A stretch of DNA of 10,631 nucleotides from Methylotenera sp. (GTDB lineage: Bacteria; Pseudomonadota; Gammaproteobacteria; Burkholderiales; Methylophilaceae). The notes under the pieces were generated by a model. That model was not told the DNA's origin. It worked only from the letters and a program-made list of their open reading frames with translations, and ran no database searches. Shown here in pieces: positions 7,501 to 10,631 of this stretch; the stretch's first letter is position 1, and each line of letters opens with the position of its first letter. The stretch covers positions 1-10,631 of the forward strand of contig DAIDAH010000085.1 in NCBI GenBank assembly GCA_027310735.1. Reading direction: 5' to 3'. Both the position numbers and the translations under genes were made by a program.

Positions 7501-7513
7501 ACGATATAATTGA

Positions 7514-8626
7514 CTATTGGTGATGCAAGCGGAAGTCTTCCATAAAATCAACCAGCTTTTCTACCGAAGACAACTGAAGCCCATTGTATAAAGAAGCTCG
7601 AATACCTCCAATACTACGGTGCCCACCCAAACCTGAGAAGCCTGCGCTCAGGGCTGTCGAAATAAACTCCGCTTCCAATGCCTTGGTTGGCAGATTGAAC
7701 ACCACGTTCATTTTTGAACGATCCACCACTGCAGCATGGCCTTTGTAAAAGTCATTGCTGTTATCCAAAGACTGATACAGCAGATGTGCTTTTTCTGTGT
7801 TTATCTTGTCCATTTTCGACAAGCCACCAATATCTTTCAACAACCAGCGTGTGACTAGCAATACCACGTAAATCGCAAAGACTGGCGGGGTGTTATAAAT
7901 GGAGTGCGCTTTGATTTGTGCTTTATAGTCTAAAAATCCGGGTAGATTATTGGGCGCATCTTCAAGCAATTGGTCCTTGAGCACAATGACCGTCACCCCT
8001 GCTGGGCCGATATTCTTTTGCGCATGCGCATAAATCATCGAAAAATCTTTAGCATTGCATGGCGTCGAAAGAAAGTCTGACGACATATCACACACCCGCG
8101 GTATATCGTCTCGACCTAATGTTCGATGAAACTGAAGACCTTCGACGGTTTCATTGGAAACATAGTGCAGATAAGGCGCATCTGCTGAAAAATGCAGCTC
8201 ATCATTGGTTGGCAGGCGATTAAATCCACTCGCCTCCCCACTCCAAAGAACCCGCACAGGCCCTTCACGCGCGGCCTCTGGCAGCGCTTTACCACTCCAA
8301 TATCCGGTATGTAAATACTCTGCTGCCGGCCCTAATTTTTTCAATAAAGTCATGGGGAGCATTGAGAATTGCTGGGTTGCACCACCCTGCAAAAAAAGCA
8401 CATGATAATCTTTGGGAAGATTAAGTAAGAGGCGAATATTCTCTTTAAGCTCGGCTACCACTGAGGCAAACCAATCTGAGCGATGGCTTATACCAAGTAT
8501 GGAAAGTCCTACCTCTGGAACCGCGGATATTGACTCTTGAACCTGCTGTAATACGCTCTCTGGCAAGACACCTGGCCCTCCGGAGAAATTGAGGTGATTG
8601 AGAGGGTTAGTCGGCATTCTATTCAT
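7514..8626 (-). CDS. serC: Phosphoserine aminotransferase (SerC family)
   Basis: A 370-residue class V PLP-dependent aminotransferase, close to the usual length of about 360. SerC converts 3-phosphohydroxypyruvate and glutamate to phosphoserine in serine synthesis, and also acts in the PLP pathway of some bacteria. Residues matching the E. coli active site are present: H48/R49 (SHR), W110 (GYW), T160 (NET), D180, Lys204 as the Schiff-base lysine (AQKNIGPAG), N245/T246 (YNTPP), H336/R337 (GHR) and R343 (IRASLYN). Of the positions I compared, only the second Ser of the N-terminal FSSGP differs, being Gly here. QGGATQQFSMLP and GHAAVVDRSKMNVVFNL look closer to Bacillus-type SerC as I remember it. 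It starts 13 bases after the stop of the ATP-grasp copy 2 gene, so the two probably form an operon. It could be the housekeeping enzyme or a pathway-specific paralog. Confidence 0.9.
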   Translation of the reverse strand: MNRMPTNPLNHLNFSGGPGVLPESVLQQVQESISAVPEVGLSILGISHRSDWFASVVAELKENIRLLLNLPKDYHVLFLQGGATQQFSMLPMTLLKKLGPAAEYLHTGYWSGKALPEAAREGPVRVLWSGEASGFNRLPTNDELHFSADAPYLHYVSNETVEGLQFHRTLGRDDIPRVCDMSSDFLSTPCNAKDFSMIYAHAQKNIGPAGVTVIVLKDQLLEDAPNNLPGFLDYKAQIKAHSIYNTPPVFAIYVVLLVTRWLLKDIGGLSKMDKINTEKAHLLYQSLDNSNDFYKGHAAVVDRSKMNVVFNLPTKALEAEFISTALSAGFSGLGGHRSIGGIRASLYNGLQLSSVEKLVDFMEDFRLHHQ

Positions 8627-8639
8627 AATAACACTACCA

Positions 8640-9848
8640 TCAAAGCTTAGAGGCTCCCGGCAGGCTTAACAAAAAATCCTCAAAAGCATTTTTGACTTTC
8701 AACATATACGCCTTCTTGTACGGGAAGGTGTCTTCTGGATCCATTGCATGTACCACCATGGCATGGTCGATTTCGAATATTAAAAGCTCCCCATCTTGGG
8801 TTTCTGCACAGTCGATACAGATGTAGTCCAGTTTTGACTGCTTGTAGACAGCGTCCAGTGCAAACCTATGCCTGCTAACGAATGCATCAAAATTAGCCAT
8901 AAATGCAGCTTCTTCTGCTCGTTTGGCGGCATCTTCATACATTCCCGCATTGAGGTAATGAATCATCCAGTTGGATGAAATCGCCATATGGCTTGCAAAA
9001 GGCTGTCCGGCAATCAACGCCACACGGAACTTGCGGAACAATCCATCTGCGCTGCTATAGTCAATAAAACGTGATAGAAAAAATGCCGCATCATTTACGC
9101 CAGCTAAATACTGACTAATTTCCTGCGCACTATTGATTCGGACAAGGTCGCGTCCAGCCTGTGACCCGACTGGGCGTAAGATGATTGGAAAGACGCATCC
9201 AGCACAAACATCCTGCAAAAGCACTTCACCACGAATGATTTTTTCCAGCGTATCACGTGCGACTTGTTGGGTGAGTGGCATCAATAGACCAGGGACATTC
9301 TGCAAAAGCGCACTGGCGGTGCTACGCTCCGTATTTGGAATATTTTGCGGTGCATTAATAACAGGTTTGTGCCAGTGAGCCAGCAATGGCTCCAATACCA
9401 TAAGGACTGGTCTACTATCTACCGTGTCTGAGATGGCTACAAATATAGCGTCATGTGCGGGAAGATCAGCTGGCAAAGGCTCATCGACTGAGGCGTAATA
9501 AAAAATCAGATCAACATTACTATTTTCAAGCAGGCAATCCAGCGGTGCATTTTCAGCCAAGTCCCCCACTGCCATGAGCATCAACAGACGAAATTTTGCT
9601 GGTTGCTTTGCCGCAGGAATGAAATACATGCGCTTCATGAGCAAGGCTTGATTCTGTATGCTAAAACCCATTTCTCGTTGACCTAACGAAAAAAAAGCCG
9701 TGGATAAATTCATCCACAAATTAGCATTTTCATCTTCTTGCTGCGCCTTGGATAGCATGTCTAGGGTAACTTGTCGCAAGTCCCCGCCAGTAAGGCTCAT
9801 TCTCAGAAAGGGAGCAAGCCCAAGGAAAGGTGTTTCAGCAGAAGTCAT
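8640..9848 (-). CDS. ATP-grasp-like protein, copy 2, with TPR-like N-terminus
   Basis: 402 residues from the ATG at 9848. A TTG two codons earlier (9854) is an alternative, and neither has a clear ribosome site. The N-terminal 75 residues contain a TPR-like helical pair (ANLWMNLSTAFFSLGQREMG and following). The rest parallels the plus-strand copy 1: NAPLDCLLENSNVDL, LRPVGSQAGRDL, IDYSSADGLFRKFRVALIAG, SHMAISSNWMIHY, IDCAETQDG, IFEIDH and HAMDP. The phosphate loop is SQAGRD, where copy 1 has SHGGHG, and the residue after E-I-D is His, not Asn. The two copies therefore have different nucleotide and metal sites. It is first in a likely operon with serC. A ligase role on an amino-acid-like substrate is inferred, and a non-catalytic partner of copy 1 is also possible. 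Confidence 0.75.
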   Translation of the reverse strand: MTSAETPFLGLAPFLRMSLTGGDLRQVTLDMLSKAQQEDENANLWMNLSTAFFSLGQREMGFSIQNQALLMKRMYFIPAAKQPAKFRLLMLMAVGDLAENAPLDCLLENSNVDLIFYYASVDEPLPADLPAHDAIFVAISDTVDSRPVLMVLEPLLAHWHKPVINAPQNIPNTERSTASALLQNVPGLLMPLTQQVARDTLEKIIRGEVLLQDVCAGCVFPIILRPVGSQAGRDLVRINSAQEISQYLAGVNDAAFFLSRFIDYSSADGLFRKFRVALIAGQPFASHMAISSNWMIHYLNAGMYEDAAKRAEEAAFMANFDAFVSRHRFALDAVYKQSKLDYICIDCAETQDGELLIFEIDHAMVVHAMDPEDTFPYKKAYMLKVKNAFEDFLLSLPGASKL

Positions 9849-9953
9849 AGGCAATGGAATTAAAATATCAACGAAAATGGCTGTAAAGAAAAAAGCTAAC
9901 AGTTAAGCTTTAACTATACTTCAATTTGTTTCACGACGCACCAACTAAGCTAT

Positions 9954-9991
9954 AGCTAGCGCCTCAAAGTACCGCCACTGAGCTAGCGCCT
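9954..9991. repeat. Pair of 11-base direct repeats in the gap upstream of ATP-grasp copy 2
   Basis: AGCTAGCGCCT occurs at 9954-9964 and again at 9981-9991, 27 bases apart start to start. The repeats lie between the cysteine synthase stop (10022) and the ATP-grasp copy 2 start (9848). The spacing is between two and three helical turns. They could be operator half-sites or remnants of a duplicated element. No sigma-54 element was found in this 173-base gap. Confidence 0.45.
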
Positions 9992-10003
9992 AGGCTAAGA
10001 CCA

Positions 10004-10018
10004 TTGCCTGTCTGGCAA
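10004..10018 (-). other. Small hairpin just after the cysteine synthase stop
   Basis: TTGCC and GGCAA form a 5-base stem with a 5-base loop, starting 4 bases after the stop codon on the minus strand. There is no T-run after it in the direction of cysK transcription (TTTT precedes it instead), so it is at best a weak or factor-assisted terminator. Confidence 0.25.
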
Positions 10019-10021
10019 AAA

Positions 10022-10631
10022 CTATATCGCAAGTCCTTGAGCATCAAACAAACCTTCAAACAAGATTGAGCTCAAATAGCGCTCTCCAGAGTCAGGCAAG
10101 ATCACGACTATCGTCTTACCTGTATTCTCTGGACGTTTTGCCAAGCGCACTGCAGCTGCAACCGCCGCACCGCAAGATATGCCTGAAAGAATGCCCTCCT
10201 CACGCGCCAAGCGTTGCGCATACAGAATAGACTCTTCATTACTCACTTGCTCGATTTCATCTACGAGCGATAGGTCAAGCACCTCTGGAACAAATCCAGC
10301 ACCGATACCCTGAATCTTGTGTGGCGCAGGCTTTAACTCCTCACCGGCACGTTTTTGAGAAAGCACCGGACTGGCAGAAGGTTCAACTGCCACCGTAATA
10401 ATGTTTTTGCCTTGAGTCTTTTTAATATAGCGTGACACACCTGTAATCGTGCCACCCGTACCTACGCCGGAAACGAAAATATCGACTTTACCATCGGTAT
10501 CATTCCAAATCTCTGGCCCAGTGGTTTTCTCATGAATGGCCGGATTAGCAGGATTTTTAAACTGCTGAAGCAGCACATAACGATCAGGGTCAGAAGCAGC
10601 GATTTCTTCAGCCTTGGCTATCGCGCCACTC
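10022..10631 (-). CDS. cysK: Cysteine synthase (O-acetylserine sulfhydrylase), C-terminal part
   Basis: About 202 C-terminal residues are visible; the gene runs off the right edge and the reading frame is open to base 10631. This enzyme makes cysteine from O-acetylserine and sulfide using PLP. Visible features are the MKGAIAKAEEI-like stretch at the edge (SGAIAKAEEI), QQFKNPANPAIHEKTTGPEIW, the PLP phosphate-binding loop GTGGTITG, SGISCGAA, and the C-terminal DSGERYLS. The Schiff-base Lys lies in the missing N-terminal third. CysM has a similar fold, but the NPANPAIHEKTTGPEIW and GAGFVPEVLD stretches favour CysK. The context with serC nearby fits serine/cysteine metabolism, but the two are not obviously one operon: a 173-base gap and another gene lie between them. 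Confidence 0.92.
   Translation of the reverse strand, partial: SGAIAKAEEIAASDPDRYVLLQQFKNPANPAIHEKTTGPEIWNDTDGKVDIFVSGVGTGGTITGVSRYIKKTQGKNIITVAVEPSASPVLSQKRAGEELKPAPHKIQGIGAGFVPEVLDLSLVDEIEQVSNEESILYAQRLAREEGILSGISCGAAVAAAVRLAKRPENTGKTIVVILPDSGERYLSSILFEGLFDAQGLAI

Noticed and set aside
9920..9990. tRNA-like D-arm words on the minus strand (AGCTCAGTGG and AGCTTAGTTGG) in the gap downstream of cysK.
   Set aside because: No matching T-arm (GGTTCRANYCC-like), anticodon arm or acceptor stem could be found at the right distance, so a tRNA gene is not supported.

Overview
The window looks like a stretch of a Gram-negative chromosome, most likely a betaproteobacterium (the style recalls Nitrosomonadales/Methylophilaceae, but this is inferred from protein style and moderate GC, not proven). 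Gram-negative is supported by a C-terminal-Phe outer-membrane beta-barrel protein, a periplasmic binding-like protein with a Sec signal, and a sigma-54 promoter with an NtrC-type activator. No insertion sequence, tRNA, rRNA, CRISPR array or phage gene was seen.

Layout. (1) 1-1161, minus strand: a thermostable-hemolysin-family protein followed by an ANL-superfamily adenylate-forming enzyme that runs off the left edge. Upstream of them (1162-1409) is a control region with a near-perfect sigma-54 -24/-12 promoter, an IHF-like site and upstream repeats spaced as in NtrC-type regulation. (2) 1410-2923, minus: a porin-like barrel protein and a small PstS-like periplasmic protein, coupled through TGATG. 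(3) 3067-6177, plus, divergent from (2): a dCache/HAMP sensor histidine kinase and its NtrC-family sigma-54 activator. (4) 6226-9848: two homologous ATP-grasp-like proteins facing each other, with a SerC-family phosphoserine aminotransferase between them. The plus-strand copy follows the two-component genes; the minus-strand copy is followed 13 bases later by serC. (5) 10022-10631, minus: the C-terminal two-thirds of a cysteine synthase, running off the right edge.

How the parts may work together (inference). The activator in (3) has an intact GAFTGA loop, and the only strong sigma-54 promoter I found drives the hemolysin-family/ANL operon in (1). This makes that operon its best local target. 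The hemolysin-family protein has a motif order reminiscent of acyl-CoA N-acyltransferases of the LuxI type; next to an acyl-activating enzyme this suggests production of an acylated small molecule under two-component control. The porin/PstS-like pair may be a substrate-sensing or uptake module for the same kinase. Region (4), with serC and nearby cysK, has an amino-acid/ligase flavour; its product is unknown.
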